DNA of 64,000 nt. Origin: Dastarcus helophoroides (Eukaryota; Arthropoda; Insecta; Coleoptera; Bothrideridae). The stretch lies in assembly GCA_028583605.1 (NCBI GenBank), contig CM053331.1, positions 498,501 through 562,500 on the forward strand, given 5' to 3'. This document shows positions 23,394 to 37,900 of this stretch, one piece after another (the stretch's first letter is position 1; each line of letters starts with the position of its first letter). Under the pieces are notes generated by a model. That model saw only the letters and a program-made list of their open reading frames with translations, was not told where the DNA came from and searched no databases. Position numbers and translations under genes: made by a program.

Positions 23394-23452
23394 CTGGTGA
23401 AGGTAGAATCTGCATTTCCCGGCGGGCTCGGCGTCGAGCTGGAGGCCTCCAT
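23394..23452 (-). CDS. Candidate first coding exon
   Basis: An ATG at 23452 in an optimal Kozak context (GCTGCC ATG G) opens MEASSSTPSPPGNADSTFT. It runs without a stop into a strong donor, CCAG|GTAAAG, at 23394/23393, ending in phase 2. The Ser/Thr/Pro-rich peptide and GC-rich local composition fit the N-terminus of a regulatory protein. It joins in frame to the candidate exon at 16871-16950. It also joins in frame to an acceptor just upstream of 6907 (CCCAG|CAGCGAG near 7040), suggesting one gene with alternative 5' exons. No homologue is recognised; the exon is short, so chance remains possible. Confidence 0.42.
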
Positions 23453-23820
23453 GGCAGCCTAATCCACATTCTGCTAGTGCATGGCGTTCGCGCTGGTCAC
23501 CCCGTCACCAATTCTGAACCACCGCCGAACACGCACCGCGACGACATCATTTTTAAGGGTTGCCAGCCGCCCCGATTGTGTTTCAACCGCTCTATTCGAT
23601 ATTATGTCGGCGCTCCTGTTCCCGTTTTGCGCATGCCACCGTCTCTGTGTCTGTTTACAACTCTAATTTCTTCCCTATCGCCCTGTCTCAGTTACCCACT
23701 TTCGGCCACGTTTGGAATCTTAAGTGCAGCATGGGGTGGCGTGACGTTCGGCGCTTTAATTTGCTTCAAGTAATTCCTGTCATTTGGACGCCGTCAATGA
23801 AAAATGATGAATGAATTAAT
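23453..23820. other. GC-balanced sequence upstream of the candidate first exon
   Basis: Non-repetitive, with overlapping plus-strand frames of 61-98 codons that show no recognised motif and are probably chance. It could be 5' UTR or promoter for the exon at 23394-23452. Confidence 0.3.
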
Positions 23821-25500
23821 TTCTAATTTTTTAAAATTTCTCCTTTATCCCCGAAATCGGATTTTTTTCTGGAAACTACGACTTGTTTTTCAAAATTCGT
23901 TTATTTTTTTAAAATTAGGAACAAAGTTTAATTAGAAATAAAAATTAGGGAATTTATTTTTGGAAATGTCAAGAAAAAACTGCTTGAGAGTTCAGTTTCA
24001 TGCTCCAAATTTTGAAATTATATCAAAATTCAAATAAGCAGTTAAAATTTTCAAAAAGACTTTTTCTTAACATTTCCAACAATTTTTATCTTAAAATGTT
24101 TACCTCATTTTATTAAACCTTTCACCTGATTTGGAGGAAATCAATAAATGAGAAAAAAGTCGAAGTTGCAAGAAAAAACCAAATGTCGAGGCAACGTTTT
24201 TAAAAATGTAGGCTGTTTGGTTTTTTCTTGCAACTTCGACTTTTTTCTCATTTATTGATTTCCTCCAAATCAGGGGAAAAGTTTAATTAAATGAGGTAAA
24301 CATTTTAAGAAAAAAATTGTTGGAAATGTTAGGAAAAAGCCTTTTTTGAAAATGTCAACTTTTGGCTCGAAACTTCGAAATTGAGATAAAATTTAATCAA
24401 GAATTTAACAAATTCGAGGATCATATTTTCGAAAATTTATACTTTTTTCCTCGAAATAGATTTTTTTCTCAAAGCTTCGGCTTTTTCCATCATAATCCTG
24501 TCTTCCTCTGTTCCAACTTAGTCACAAAATCTGGTTGAAATTATATGAAGTAAAAATTTCGAAAAAATATTTTTCGTAATTTCCAGATCAAGCTTTTTGC
24601 AGATTTCAACTTTTTGCTCGTAATGTCTTGTTTCTGTTTAAAACTTCAGTTTTTTTTTTGTCATTAAACTTCGAAAATTACAACTATTTATAAAAATTTC
24701 AGTTTTTAAGCGTTAAATTCTTTTGAAAATGTTAACTTTTATTTCAGAATTAGGACTTTTTTTAGAATTCGCACTTTTTTTACGATTTTTGGGTTTTTCT
24801 CAAATTCCAATGTTTTTCAAAATTTTTACTATCTCAAAATGTCGACTTTCATTTTTGAAAGGTTCGATCTGTTCGAAAATTTCTATTTTTTGTTTAAATT
24901 CTAACTTTATTGATAGTTTTTTAAATATTCATTCGTTTTTTCTTTAATTCCCGACAATTTCAAAGTGTTGAATTTCTTTGAAAAACCAGATTTTTCGGTA
25001 TTCCATTTTTTGATTAAACTTTTTGAAAAAAGTCGACTTTTTTGGCCAAATTTCGATTTTTTTCAAACTTCTTTTCGACTTGTTTTGAAACTTGCTACTT
25101 TTTTTTTGAAAACCTTCATTTTTTTTTAAATGTTAAACGTTTGTAACGAAATTTCGAAATTTTTAAAAATTGAATTTTTTTTCAAATTTTCACCTTTTCC
25201 CAAAAATTTAACTTTTTCTTTTTAGAAAAATTTGATTTTCTTGGTCTCGAAATTTCGAATTACAATTATAAATTTGAGAAATGTACCCAACTTCAATTAT
25301 AAACCCGAACGCCCAATTTTTTCCTCAATATTTCAATTTCTCGAAGCTACAGTTTTCAAAACATGTTTGTTTTTTTATAGTTCGGAAATTATAATTTTGT
25401 TAAACTTCGTCACGATTTCAAAATTTAGAAGTTTTTTAGAAATGTTGATCGTCAATCTTGATTGTCCATGTCTCGGAGGAAATGAATAACAAAAATTGTG
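23821..25500. repeat. Low-complexity AT tract with TTTCGACTTTTT words
   Basis: Same composition as 7326-8300. It contains a separate long inverted repeat (24057-24343). Confidence 0.75.
24057..24343. repeat. Long inverted repeat
   Basis: Two arms of about 125 bp (24057-24182 and 24216-24343) are reverse complements with few differences. Examples are GAGAAAAAAGTCGAAGTTGC against GCAACTTCGACTTTTTTCTC, and ATTTGGAGGAAATCAATAAA against TTTATTGATTTCCTCCAAAT. About 33 bp separate them. No tail or target duplication was recognised. Confidence 0.9.
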
Positions 25501-25623
25501 AAATAATCGAGTGCAACTGTTCAAAATGACTAAAAAATCTCGTTTTTTGTTCAATAAACATAAACGTATGAAACAAAAAATAAGGAAATTGGAAAAAATT
25601 GTATTTTTAAAAGTTATATTATT

Positions 25624-25629
25624 TTTATT
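25624..25629 (-). promoter_or_regulatory. Possible Ilk polyadenylation signal
   Basis: AATAAA on the minus strand about 575 bp past the Ilk stop; several weaker alternatives lie between. Confidence 0.3.
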
Positions 25630-26204
25630 AGGAAACTATATTAAAATAAACAAATAAATATTGGAAGTGTTATATAAAAAATTACATATATCGAATCAAA
25701 TGTTAAAGGCATGATAGAAGGCACTAAATCTAGGATTATACCTCAAGAGCACGATTTTTACAGTTGATTAAATTTACAAGAAAGATAAAAGGCTATGAAG
25801 CTGCCTATAATGTTACAAATTCACATTTTCTCCAGCTTTTTAATTAAAATAGCACCAAAACTATTAATTATGTTAAGTACATTTTAATTCGATTAGTTCT
25901 TGATGCAACACATTGCGTTGTATTCTAAAAAAATGTATAACAATTGATAGATTTCATTTAAATATTCTGCCACATAATTTTTCCTTACGTAATCCCAAGT
26001 AATTAGAATACATGTTATCCAAATATTTTAGTTAACAATGATGGTTTTGGATATTTAAATTATATTAGCAACAACAAAACAAAATTTGATAGAATACAAA
26101 TCAAATGTCGGTATTTATGGCAGTGAATTAGGTCATGGACTTTAATATCTTAAACAACAAAGATTAAAATATCCAACAATCGAGTATATAAAATTAGTAC
26201 CAAG

Positions 26205-28919
26205 TTAACGTTTCATTTTATCAAGAATCGGTACGATCATGTCGAACTTTGGCCTCTTGCCGGGATCTTCATTCATACATATTTTAACCAGTTTCGAGAT
26301 ATGAGGCGATATATCCGGTTTCAGCGTAATCCTCAACCCTTCAAGCGCGATTTTCATTCCCACCTCCATGGGACTCTGATCGGCAAACGGTACTTCTCGC
26401 GTGGCTAACTCCCACAGCAACACAGCGAAGCTCCACATGTCGGAAGCTTCCCAATTTCTGTCAGTTATTTTCTTTTGTAGCGCCTCAGGCGAGATCCACG
26501 CCGGATAGTAAATGCGACCTTTCTCCTGAAACGAGAATTTAGCGTCCGCCATGTTGATTTTAGCGGTGAGATCCTCCTCGACCATAACGTGATGACTATT
26601 GAGGAAATATTCGGGTATAATTCGCTCCAAACTATGCAAAAACGCCATCCCTCGCGCTATATCCGAAGCGAATTTCAACGCTTGCGCCGTATCGACCACG
26701 ATATCGCAACTTTCGTGCAGAACGTTGTAAAGCGACCCCAACGGCATATACTGACTGATAACGATCAAATTCGGCGGATGGTTGCAACAGCCGATCACCG
26801 GGAGTATATTCGGGTGCGAAAAGATCCTCAACTTGGGAAACTCCTCGTTGAAATCGCGCGATATCCTCGGCGTCACCTCCTTTATCTTCAAAATCTTCGC
26901 CACGATGTCGTTCCGTTGCCAAGTCCCGTAAAACGTCACGCCGCTGTGGGTCGAAGCCACTTGCTTCTTAAGCGACAGCTCTTTAATGTTGATACCCTTG
27001 TGGCGGGACAACGTCGCGTCTCTGGAGCGCGTCTTCAGGCCCAACCAGCTTTGGTCTGTGAAGTGTATCTTTTGGAGATCTTGACCGGCTTCGACGGCCA
27101 ATTGGTGGAGTCTTTCGGCCAGATGGGGTTTCGCTTTGTCGAGGGGGGTGTCGCCGTATTTGTTAGCGATGGAAACTTTGGCGCCGTGGTTCAGCAGATC
27201 TTCCGCTAGGTCGTCGTAGCCCCAAAAACACGCGTAATGCAACGGGGTGTTGCCGTGCTCGTTGGTGAAGTTGATGTCAGCTTTGTTGCGTAAGAGCTGA
27301 AAAAGTAAATTCAATTTAGTTTTATGAATCAGTGGGTAGTTGACTTCAAGGGCTTAAGTGTTCGCAGCAATGATAAAAGCTAGAAAAGCACGGTTAACTG
27401 TACCAAAGATGGAAATCTTTTGCTTTTACGAGCACTGGTATTGCTAGGATTGTTTACTGGGGGTTTGGTACTTTGAGAGGGTTGTATTGTCTTCTAGGAC
27501 ACCACTAACTATGCCTATATTTACAGCAACGTTTCTCAAATGATGGGTCACCACCAAGCACCAAGCCATGAAAATACAATACTAAGTCGCAAAATCTCTC
27601 TGTATTGTTCAATCATACTCACAAACGATCAATATTTTACATAACACCAAAATAATTAAGAAATCTCTTAGTGGGTCCCATAGAGTAACTATAAAAACAA
27701 GTAACTCTGTTTTATCAGCTTTTTCTTCGCCAAGAAAATATAAATGAAAATAACACTACTTTGCAAAGAAAGTACAAAGAATATCTACGCGTCTGGGGGC
27801 AAATAAAAGTTTGGGTGGCCGATCTACAATGATGATGAAATAAAACGATAAAATTCAGTTTTTAAGGACTTACTAAGAGTAAAATATCTCTATGGCCGTG
27901 AGCTGCTGCTAAATGTAAAGGTGTGTCATCCCCTCTGTTTGTGGAGTTCACTCTAGCTCCCCTAGACAGAAGCATTTCCACAATTTTGATGTGCCCTCTT
28001 TTGGAAGCCCAATGCAGCGGACTAAAGCCATGGTCATCTCTGGAAATTGTAAACATTGCACAATTTATTCAAATTTAATATACCTAACTTAGCATGTTCT
28101 ATAAACCAACTACAGCAACAACATAATAGTATCTCTCAAGATGACAGCTTGGCTGTCGCAACGAGTTATGTTTATGTTTTTTAATCTTTCTTGGTTTCAC
28201 GGGACAAGTTCTGTATTTCAACATAATAACAACAATTAATATATTTAACCCTCAGCTGGCAATGTATAGCAAAATTAGACGAAAACAGCATACATAAAAC
28301 ATATTAATTTGTAAAGTAACTTTTAAGTTATTATAATAAAATTGCAAATAAAACGTATTTCGAATATTTAGCTATTCATCAAATTGTTGTGTTGCTAAAT
28401 CGATCAACGCTTGCTGCAATGACAGTAATTTGTAGTAATTCAAATATAAAAGTTAACTTGCGATAATTTGTCAGAGCCGAGTTTTCAACTGAAACTCCTG
28501 AAAAGTTACTCTACAAAAAAGAAAAATTGTGATAATTTCGTTTACTTTTTTGGTCATTCATGTCTTCTAACTGTTGGAATACAATTTTGATCCTTTTAAC
28601 CGTTGGATACTTTTTTATCGGATTAGATGGGAAAAGGGGCAGTAAGACAACTCGATGATGAGAAAGACTAATAGTACCCCACAAAAAAATAAATAAATTC
28701 AAACTTAATTTTATAATCATACTTAATTTTATGCCAAAACCTACATAATCAACATAAGTTGTTGAAGGTAATCAGTTTGGCCTGACCTCTAACCATATAT
28801 GGTAATATAACATCAAACGCACGAACTCACCCCTGATTCATATCATGCTCGGTGTCGTCCAACCAAACCCTTACTTGTAGAGCATTTCCTTCTTTACACC
28901 ACTGAAAAATATCCTCCAT
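26205..28919 (-). CDS. Ilk: Integrin-linked kinase (pseudokinase), 3 coding exons
   Basis: Coding exons 28919-28831, 28039-27874 and 27296-26205 join in frame with GT-AG borders (GG|GTGAGT, TTTCCAG|A; TTA|GTAAGT, TTTTTCAG|C). They give 448 residues; human ILK has 452. It begins [20 protein letters not shown]. Ankyrin repeats cover about residues 33-170 ([44 protein letters not shown]). The kinase-like domain runs from about 190 to the end. The beta-3 lysine is K219 (DIVAKILK), but the catalytic HRD is replaced by a PEYFLNS stretch and DFG by DAK, so it should be a scaffold pseudokinase. In known biology ILK binds PINCH through the ankyrin repeats and parvin through the kinase domain, linking integrin tails to actin. 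A possible 5' UTR acceptor lies near 28944. Intron 1 carries a family-3 element. Confidence 0.98.
27735..27790. repeat. Dispersed 55-60-bp repeat in Ilk intron 2
   Basis: ATGAAAATAACACTACTT, GCAAAG and AGAATATCTA recur in the same spacing at 44597-44643. Confidence 0.6.
28128..28222 (+). mobile_element. Hairpin element family 3 fragment in Ilk intron 1
   Basis: TATCTCTCAAGATGACAGC, TTGGCTGTCGCAACGAG, TTTCTTGGTTTCACGGGAC and AGTTCTGTATTTCAA match the family-3 direct arm. The stem reads GACAGC/GCTGTC here, a compensatory variant of GATAGC/GCTATC. Confidence 0.8.
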
Positions 28920-29212
28920 TCTGGTGGTTTGTTGTTTAAAGGCCTATAAATAACAATCTGGGCGTAATCCTGGTAAACAACGTTAATGCACCATATTCAA
29001 CGAACAACGATGAATTCGAGTCGAAACTTTCTACTTCTAGCGATAAATACTAAACCACTTTACCGCAATTGATAAGCTTTTGTCTTAATTCTAAATAATC
29101 GGGAAATTAACATTTTTTTTAATAATTATGTCATTGCCATTTATAATTAGGCAACTTTGATATGTCAAAAAATACCTTGCCATCTACTAGAAATTAGACA
29201 AACTAGTATATA
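28920..29212. other. Ilk upstream region
   Basis: AT-rich, presumably 5' UTR and promoter of Ilk. No clear TATA box or other site was recognised. Confidence 0.3.
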
Positions 29213-29369
29213 TGTTTATTAATTTTATTTAACATTTCTGAGATCCTGTTTGGAAATATTAAATTATTATTATTAAATTAATTAAATTATCGGAGAAATG
29301 TTAAATAAAGTTAATAAACATAATGTTTCTGATCAATAATAGTCCACCATGACCAAAGACACCATGACG
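29213..29369 (+). mobile_element. Hairpin element family 1, diverged copy D
   Basis: TGTTTATTAATTTTATTTAA and CATTTCTGAGATCCTGTTTG pair with GAGAAATGTTAAATAAAG. The tail CATAATGTTTCTGATCAATA then GTCCACCATGAC follows. The flanks AACTAGTATATA and AATAGTGTATAT are a decayed possible target duplication. This is an older copy. Confidence 0.75.
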
Positions 29370-29544
29370 AATAGTGTATATGATTTATCTACTGCGTAAC
29401 AGATGCCGCTGCCAACACCTAGTCAATTTTATGAATCATAAATTAGATATAGTTTAAATTTAAAGATATTTAAATTAAGTTTTGCTTGCAAGATAGGCGT
29501 GCGGAAATAAAAAACGTTTTATTAATATATTAAATGTTTTTAAG

Positions 29545-31180
29545 CGTATTTTATATTAGCATCTAGCGGTAATCTTTTGAACTAATAATTTAATTAAAAT
29601 TTGTACCTACTAGATGTCGCTACCAATATATTTTATTATTTTTTTAAATTCGCGTTTTAAACGTTTTAACTTGAAAGTATTTTAACTGAATTTTAAATAC
29701 AATACAACAAGGTTAAAATATAAAATAAAGTAATTAACATTTCACTGCAATATTTGTGTTTTACACCTTATTTTAGTGCTGCTATCTAGCGCACAGTGAC
29801 CAAACTTTAATAATGGTTTAATTGTTTAATTATAGATGTCGCTAGCATTATATTTTAGTATTTTTTTTTAATTCACCTATTAAACGTTCTAATTTAAAAG
29901 TATTTTAACTGAATTTTAACAACAATACAACAAGGTTAAAATATAAAATAAATTAAATAACATTTTACCCCAATATTTGTAGTTTTACACCTTAATCTAG
30001 AGCTGTTATCTAGCGCACAGTTACCTAACTAATAATGGTCCAATTGTTTAATTATAGATGTCGCCAGCAATACATTTTAGTAATTTTCTAAATTAGCGTT
30101 TTAAACGTTCTAATTTAAAGGTATTTTAACTAAATTATAACTACAATACAAAAAAGTTAATATATAAAATAAAGTAATTAACATTTTACCGCAATATTTG
30201 TAGTTTAACACTTGATTTTAGTGCTGCTCTCTAGCGCACAGGTACCAAACTTCAATAATGGTTTAATTGTTTAATTATAGATGTCGTTAGCCGTATATTT
30301 TAGTATTTTTTTTAAATTCGCGTTTTAAACGTTTTAATTAAAAAGTATTTTATTTAAATTTAAACAACAATACAACAAGGTTAAAATATAAAATAAAGTA
30401 ATCAACATTTTACCGCAATATTTGTAGTTTTACACTTTATTTTAGTGCTGTTATCTAGCGCACAGTTACCAAACTGTAATAATGTTCCCATTGTTTAATT
30501 ATAGATATCGCTAGCATTATTTTTTAGTATTTTTTTTTAAATTAGCGTTTTAAACATTCTAACTTAAAAGTATGTCAACTGAATTTTAACTACAATACAA
30601 CAAGGTTAAAATACAAAATAAAGTATTTAACATTTTACTGCAATATTTGTAGTTTTACATCTTTTTTTAGAGCTGTTATCTAGCGGACAGTTACCAAACT
30701 TTAATAACGGTTTAATTAATTAATTATAGATGTCAATAGCATTATATTTTCGTATTTCCTTTAAATTCGCGTTTTAAACGTTCTAATTTAAAAGTATTTT
30801 AACTGAATCTTAACTACAACACAACAAGGTTAAAATATAAAACAAAGTAATTGACATTTTACTGCAATATTTGTAGTTTTATACCTTTCGCTAGAGCTGT
30901 TTTCTAGCGGACAGTTACCAAACTTTAATAACGGTTTAATTAACTAATTATAGATGTCGCTAGCATTATATTTTTGTATTTCCTTTAAATTCGCGTTTTA
31001 AACGTTCTAATTTAAAAGTATTTTAACTGAATCTTAACTACAACACACCAAGGTTAAAATATAAAATAAAGTAATTGACATTTTACTGCAATATTTGTAG
31101 TTTTACACCTTTTTTTAGAGCTGTCATCTAGCAAACAGTTACCAAACGTTAAAAATGGTCCAATTGCTTATTTATAGTAG
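29545..31180. repeat. 224-bp tandem satellite
   Basis: About seven units. The block CTAGCGCACAGTTACC(AAACTT) starts near 29788, 30012, 30234, 30455, 30680, 30904 and 31131, a spacing of 221-227 bp. Each unit also carries TAGATGTCGCTAGC, CGCGTTTTAAACGTT and ACAACAAGGTTAAAATA. Diverged half units extend to about 31420. Confidence 0.93.
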
Positions 31181-32640
31181 TCGCTAGCAATAACTATGTA
31201 ATTTTAATAATTATTACGTTTAAAGACATTCGGTTGAAAACATTTTAGATTTATGATTATTACAGGATGCTAAGGCTTTAATTTAAACCAATTTAGCATG
31301 TTATAGTGTGATACTGATCGTTTTTACGGGATTTTTAGATTTCGCCATCTAGTAGAAATTTAGCGAACTAAAGCTAACAATAGTCAAGACTTTAAAGACT
31401 AGATGCCGCCAGCGGTAAAATTAATCATTTTTATTATTTCATTTAAAAGAACGAATTCAAAAATATTTTGATTCCGCCATCATTGCAAGATCCACAGGCT
31501 AAAATACGAAACAACTTTATTCATTTTCTGCTCCAGTATTGTTCGTTTTTACGCTTTATTGTGGCGCTGCTGTATAGCAAGGATTAAGGCGGCCAACTAT
31601 TGAAAAGGGCAATGCGGGACAAAATTTGTAATTTATTTTCGTCGACCAAAAAAAAAAAAGGTGTTCACCTTCTGTTTCTCTCATAACTTAGAGGGAAACA
31701 AAGATATAGTTCCCCTACATATCTTTGAAATATGGTCGGTTCATTGGTGTGACATAGCTTAGTGGTTCATTTTTTGTGCTGGATTGGCATAGGTTGGATT
31801 TGGTATTTAGTGATTTGAAAATCTATGAATGAATTCAATATTTATGAATGCAGGACATCAGGGATCCATAAGGCGTTTTGCGGGACTATTTTATTAATTT
31901 TTTCTATGCGAGACTGTAACCACCATTTCGGGACAGTCCCGCAGAATGCGGGATGGTTGGAGGCCTTGGCAAGAATTTGGCAATCGCAAAGAATGGTTGA
32001 TTTTTTTAAACAAAGAGTTATCACCAGAAAATTACACAACTTAACTGGTTTGGCGCTTCATACGGCCTAATATTTTAAATCTATCATCATTGCAAGGCGC
32101 TATACAAGTTAAAAGCAAGAAAATCCTCATCGCAGAGTAACCCGAGACGCTGCGGCGTCAGTGTTACAAATGTTATAAAAGAGTGACAAATACTTTATTA
32201 TTCAGTCTGACCGTTTCCTCTCGTATTGTAAAATTAGTTTATACATGTAAAAACCTCTGTGTGAAATTTTAAAGTAAAAATAAATTGTTTTTAAAAACTA
32301 ATTTCGTTTTAAAAGAAATTAATAACTTACAGATCGAATTTATTTACACTTTGTAGAAACATTTTGCTTTTAGGTTCTGTCAGTTAATTTTGTTTTTAGT
32401 GGACACTTCTAATTCTGTACCCCAAAATAAAAACTCTTCTCAGAAATGTTTTGCTTCTCTAAAGTAGATAATATTAAGTTTTCTTTGAAATGCAACACCT
32501 AATTTCCACATACCAGTGTTCCTTGAAAAATATACTTATTTCTTTCATATGTAACTAATAATGATAATTTCTTTTATATGTAACTAATGAACAGTATTAG
32601 CAATAAATACAACAATATTAAAAATTCCTTAACGCTTCAA
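31181..32640. other. Unique sequence, no supported gene
   Basis: 31580-32110 is GC-richer and has repeated GCGGGAC words and a palindrome CGGGACAGTCCCG near 31931. Frames of 65-81 codons overlap on both strands and encode nothing recognised. 32110-32640 is AT-rich. Confidence 0.35.
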
Positions 32641-32643
32641 CAA

Positions 32644-32752
32644 GTATCTCTCTGATGATAGCTTGGCTATCGAAACACGTTAGTCAGTAACCTTTGTTGT
32701 GTTTTTTAATCTTTTTTGGTTTCAGGGGATACGTTTTGTATTTCAATTTTTA
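32644..32752 (+). mobile_element. Hairpin element family 3, direct arm only
   Basis: TATCTCTCTGATGATAGC, TTGGCTATCGAAACACG, TTAATCTTTTTTGGTTTCAG and TTTTGTATTTCAATTTTT match the family arm, with 'AGA' missing in front of the stem. Confidence 0.8.
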
Positions 32753-33159
32753 AAAGATATAGTAATAAAAAAAATTTTAACCAAATAACATTCTTATTAC
32801 TTTTCCTGAATAATTTAAATATGACTTGATGGATTTTTATTCTAACAAGAAATTTTGCTATTTCAGATTATCGGTAGTTTTTCAGAACAATGCAATTTTT
32901 GTATTTCCATTTCTGATAGGAACATAAGCAAATATTAATGCGGTTGACCTATAAGTGCGAAGGCAGCAGAGTTCCACCTAAGTTTGTTTGGCAAGTGGAC
33001 TGTAACAAAAAGCATTTCACACAAAAATATTAGTAATTGGTCCAAAGCCAAATTAGTTTTTAAATTATATTTTGATTTGTTGGCAACAATGAAAAATTTT
33101 TCTTTACGTTGATGCAATCTCATTTCGAAGGCATTTAAGCAAAGTCAACATCTTTGTTT

Positions 33160-33660
33160 TTCCTTTTTAAGTTTAATCCACTCGCAAAGGGTAACCTTAT
33201 TATGCTTTCAAAGCACTGCGAGTGGGATGCGGAAACAAGGATAGATGGCGATGACCCGCCTTCTTAAATAAGGATAGGTTGTTATTTTTGGGGAAAATTC
33301 CTTTTGGTAACAAGTTCCATAACTTGGAAGTTTTATAGAAAAAAAGAGTTTCTGTAGACAGAAGTCCTCACTGTGTCAAGCTGGACCGCACAGGTGTCTG
33401 TCTCCGACTGTCTAGTACGCCTCAAGAATCTTGCCCTTGGGGGGCTCAATCCTATTAGTTCCTGCGAGCATCTTCCATGATAGTACTTGTAGAAAGGAGA
33501 CAAGTCACCAACCATACCCTTGTGCTCTAGTGTTTCGAGAGAATCGGTCAGACTCTCGTCATCAATTAGGCGAATCGCTCTTCTTTGAATTGAATCCAAG
33601 AGAGCCAAAGTGTGTTTTTGGGGGCTGAACTCCAAACATGAAAACAGTATTGGCTAGCGT
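33160..33660 (-). pseudogene. Degenerate 3' end of a non-LTR retrotransposon ORF2
   Basis: On the minus strand one frame reads LALLDSIQRRAIRLIDDESL, then GDLSPFYKYYHG, RARFLRRTRQ and TVRTSVYRNSFF, then stops. The expected continuation (FPKN.NLSLFKKA.HRHLSLF.H) is present farther on but out of frame, and just upstream CFHVWSSAPK is also in another frame. This is the conserved region after the reverse transcriptase in Jockey/CR1-type elements. The end matches the fragments at 9176 and 21487. Frameshifts and truncation make it non-functional. Confidence 0.85.
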
Positions 33661-34172
33661 TGGCCTAACTTGACCTCTCTAAAAAGATATTGGTTACAAC
33701 AGAAAATTAGATATGAGTGAATTTTTAATCTCTTGCTTGTTATTTATATTTAAATAGTCTTGTTTATAACAAAAATCTTTGTTTTTTTTAATAGCTGTGG
33801 AGCATTTTTGCTGGTACCTTGTGTTATAATTAAAGTGGAGTTCTACTATAATGCAGGCTGTTTCACATAAACCCCCAAATTCAAAAGGGACCCCAGTATA
33901 TGAAATTCATGTGTAGGAGTTGGACAATAAATGATAAACATTGGACAGTCCTGTTGCAATATGATGAAAGACAATTTGCACATCTGTTAGCATCATTTTA
34001 ATCTTGTTTTATAATACATTAACTTAATTTTGACATTTCTAAATTTCCAAAGTTAATATTTCCTACTTTTATCGAATTCATTCATTAATATATTGGGTTG
34101 CATTTCCAGCACATAAGGTTCGTCCGCTTACGTAAATCACCCTAAAATAAATACCACCATAAAGCACATAGG
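33661..34172. other. AT-rich spacer between retrotransposon and trc 3' end
   Basis: No supported feature. Confidence 0.35.
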
Positions 34173-34178
34173 TTTATT
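34173..34178 (-). promoter_or_regulatory. Possible trc polyadenylation signal
   Basis: AATAAA on the minus strand about 870 bp beyond the trc stop; the intervening 34180-35044 is presumed 3' UTR. Confidence 0.3.
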
Positions 34179-35044
34179 AAACTTTTTGTTATACACTTTT
34201 TTGGAAGTAAATATATGTACAAATCCTGTTAGCGAGACCAACTATAAAATACAAAATTTAATAAATAACAAATTAAAATAAAATGATAAATTAATTCTAT
34301 CTATTTTGCACCAGAATTTGTCAATAACTAAAATACAAAAAAAGAGGTTAAGGTGCAACGTGTAGAGAGCTAGTTGCTTCTATTAATTATTCCCAAAATG
34401 TCTATTTTCTTCACTTTACATGCACAAATTTTTAGTTCAAGTGACTCTGTGATATGTTCAGCATTAAAAAAATATACAGGTTCTTTCGAGGGGAACAAAA
34501 CTGTTTCGAAAAATTGCTACACATGCGAAACATCTAAATTCTAAAAATAGTTGTCTTAACATATGGAGTTATTTACACCTTTTTCACGCCGTGTCGCGAT
34601 TTAAAAGCTGCCGTCAATTTTGAAACCAATTTTACGTAATTTAATCTCGGTGACTCGACAACAATTAAATTCCCTGTATATTTTAATTTACCATAGTAAG
34701 AGCAATGCGGTGCATCAGAACTAAAAAAGTTTGAATATATTCAAAAGTACACCTGGTCTATAAGTAAAAACAATGTAAATAAAGTATCACTTTGTAACAA
34801 CAAAACAAAAATAACATATACATGACACTTGCGTCGTACCCAAAACGGTATCGGTTTGATCCAAACTGGTATTTACTGAAAGGCAGTCGTTTCATTCGTC
34901 TATTCGATCGCCGGTTCGCGTACGCCGCAAGTTACAGCTTCTCACAGCTCAAAAGCAAGCAGTCCAACTGCCTCAGACCTATACACAGAAAATCGGGCCC
35001 ACCGAGCGCTAATTCTAACGAAGACGGTGCTCCGCCCAATTTCG

Positions 35045-37647
<2,603 letters not shown>

Positions 37648-37887
37648 GTCCAGGACCCCTGTAAAAAAGAAATTGGTCGTCAATTCCGACTTTCTTATTG
37701 ATAAAGCGCAATTAAACCGAAGTTTAACGATACACACAAACAACTAATAACGATATCTATCGACTTTATGAATAATAAATAGAGTGAAGTTTGATCTAAA
37801 AAGTACAATGGCTTTGTTTGCAACTGTGTTCTATTAACTAAACATCGTAAAGCTTTCAAAAAGGAACATTATATAAAAGTAGGTTAC

Positions 37888-37900
37888 CTCTGCTTTCCAT
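37888..37900 (-). CDS. trc: Possible alternative trc start exon
   Basis: ATG GAA AGC AGA G|GTAACC on the minus strand ends in phase 1. Joined to the acceptor at 37658 (TTTTTTACAG|GGGTCCTGGAC) it reads MESRGVLD and enters the trc frame at its first methionine, adding eight residues (467 in total). The donor is acceptable but not strong; the exon may instead be chance. Confidence 0.45.

Noticed and set aside
26589..27209. 206-codon plus-strand frame antisense to Ilk exon 3
   Set aside because: Shadow of the Ilk coding strand; the minus strand encodes an unmistakable orthologue.
32655..32680. CTGATGA upstream of the stem at 32654, an apparent perfect hammerhead CUGAUGA
   Set aside because: Here the last GA belongs to the GATAGC stem, so the core is actually shortened; other family copies are better hammerhead candidates.
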